From a virus, in the IMG/VR virus record IMGVR_UViG_3300037156_000256, positions 1 through 28,651 of that record: a stretch of 28,651 bases of DNA; one strand, written 5' to 3'. The notes below the pieces were generated by a model. It saw only the letters and a list, made by a program, of their open reading frames with translations, did not search any database and was not told where the DNA came from. Positions 27,686 to 28,651 of this stretch are shown here, piece after piece (position 1 is the stretch's first letter; every line of letters begins with the position of its first letter). Made by a program: the position numbers and the translations under genes.

Positions 27686-28651
27686 TTAATCCAGGGTGCG
27701 GCGGAAGCGCGTCACCGCGATCGTCATGGCGAGCACCATCAATGCCAACAGCGCGAGCGAATCATATTCCAGGTTATGCAGTGTCGCGCCCTTCAGCATG
27801 ATGGCGCGGACGATCCGCAGGTAATGCGTCAGCGGCAGGCCTTCGCCGATATATTGCGCCCAGACCGGCATGCCCATGAATGGAAACATGAAACCGGAGA
27901 GCAGGATGCTCGGCAAAAAGAACATCATCGACAGCTGCATCGCCTGCAGCTGGTTCTGCACAATGGTCGAAAACGTGTAGCCGATCGAGAGATTGGCGGT
28001 GATGAACAGCGTCGAGAGCAGCGTCAGCATGACCAGGCTGCCGCGCACGGGCACCCCGAACAGCAGCACGCCGATGCCAATAATCAGCGCGGCCTGGATG
28101 AAACCGACCAGCACGTAAGGCAGGATCTTGCCGAACATGATCTCGACCGGCTTGATCGGCATCGACAGCAGGCTTTCCATGGTGCCGCGCTCGACCTCGC
28201 GCGTCACCGAAAGCGCGGTGAAAATCAGCATGGTCATGGTGAGGATGGTGCCGACCAGACCCGGCACGATATTGAGCCGCGACGACGCCGCCGGGTTGTA
28301 GCGCGCATGGGCCCGGATCTCGAACGGCAAGGACGGCGGATCGCCCGCGAACAGGTCGTGCGCAAGCGCGGTCTGAACCACGACACCGAGCGCCGACATC
28401 GCCGAGCCAGCCGCCACGGGATCGGTGGCGTCGGCGGCGACCAGCAGCGCCGGATAGTCGCCGCGCCGCACCGCGCGCTCGAAGCCGCGCGGGATCTCGA
28501 CGCCGAACAGCACCTTTCCCGACGTCAACAGATCGTCGAACTCGGCAACATCGTGCACTTCCCGGGTGAAGTGGAAATAGGAGGTGTTCTCGAGCGCCTT
28601 CAGGATCGAGCGCGCGAGGTCGCTGTCTTCCTGCAGTAGGACCGCCGTGGG
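27686..28651 (-). CDS. ABC-2 type transporter permease, 5' end beyond window
   Basis: Membrane subunit of an ABC exporter (PF12698-like, YbhR/YhhJ group), probably exporting a drug or polymer. 321 residues are visible: the frame stays open to base 28651 (upstream of a GTG at 28558: LLQEDSDLARSILKALENTS). Seen: a periplasmic N-terminal domain (VLFGVEIPRGFERAVRRGDY, ALLVAADATDP), then about five membrane helices (e.g. VGTILTMTMLIFTALSV, VLVGFIQAALIIGIGVLLFG, MFFLPSILLSGFMFPF) and the C-terminal ALMVLAMTIAVTRFRRTLD. TREVERGTMESLLSMPIKP is the coupling-helix signature of this family. Host gene, convergent with DUF488. Confidence 0.9.
   Translation of the reverse strand, partial: PTAVLLQEDSDLARSILKALENTSYFHFTREVHDVAEFDDLLTSGKVLFGVEIPRGFERAVRRGDYPALLVAADATDPVAAGSAMSALGVVVQTALAHDLFAGDPPSLPFEIRAHARYNPAASSRLNIVPGLVGTILTMTMLIFTALSVTREVERGTMESLLSMPIKPVEIMFGKILPYVLVGFIQAALIIGIGVLLFGVPVRGSLVMLTLLSTLFITANLSIGYTFSTIVQNQLQAMQLSMMFFLPSILLSGFMFPFMGMPVWAQYIGEGLPLTHYLRIVRAIMLKGATLHNLEYDSLALLALMVLAMTIAVTRFRRTLD

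Overview
The window is the right-hand part of an integrated tailed phage (prophage) in a GC-rich alphaproteobacterium, followed by about 1.6 kb of host chromosome. Gene style, DUF488 and ABC-2 permease neighbours, and a dispersed CGTCATTGCGAG palindrome between the two host genes suggest the Bradyrhizobium/Rhodopseudomonas group (Nitrobacteraceae). This host assignment is inference; no rRNA or marker gene is present.

Layout, read right to left along the minus strand for most of the phage. (1) 1-8700: late head/packaging module, lambda-like: gpZ-type tail protein, small and large terminase, gpW, a small unlisted protein, portal, S49 protease, scaffold-like protein, gpD-type decoration protein and gpE-type major capsid (cut by the left edge). 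(2) 8700-11050: regulatory/replication junction. It holds a wHTH replication-like gene with a dense repeat/palindrome cluster in its middle (lambda O/ori-like), a phage NusG paralogue, four exact-period 11-bp repeats, then two intrinsic terminators and a large hairpin before the late genes. (3) 11046-21637: a long, tightly overlapping accessory/early operon: C5 DNA methyltransferase with six TRD repeats, ASCH, DUF4326, DUF2303, SANT-like, MazG-like, a ParB-MT-A70 fusion, a LAGLIDADG endonuclease, a three-Cys DUF5131 protein, and a DUF7666 protein with a 273-bp perfect GGC-NNC array. (4) 21687-23774: small membrane proteins and the lysogeny switch (Cro-like minus, repressor plus) with operator copies on both sides of the repressor gene and a parS-like palindrome. 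(5) 23775-26951: a membrane protein on the minus strand, then a plus-strand chain of small genes ending in a Lar-like anti-restriction protein, an AlpA/Xis-like HTH and a tyrosine integrase. (6) 26941-27091: right attachment region with what looks like the displaced 3' end of a host gene. (7) 27092-28651: host DUF488 protein and an ABC-2 permease.

How it works together (inference): the repressor/Cro pair controls the leftward early operon, which supplies DNA modification, nucleotide/RNA-related functions and replication, and ends in the NusG-like gene. That protein is positioned like lambda Q, immediately before terminators that stand between early and late genes, so a NusG-paralogue late antitermination switch is the leading novel hypothesis. 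No tRNA, rRNA, CRISPR array or insertion sequence was seen.
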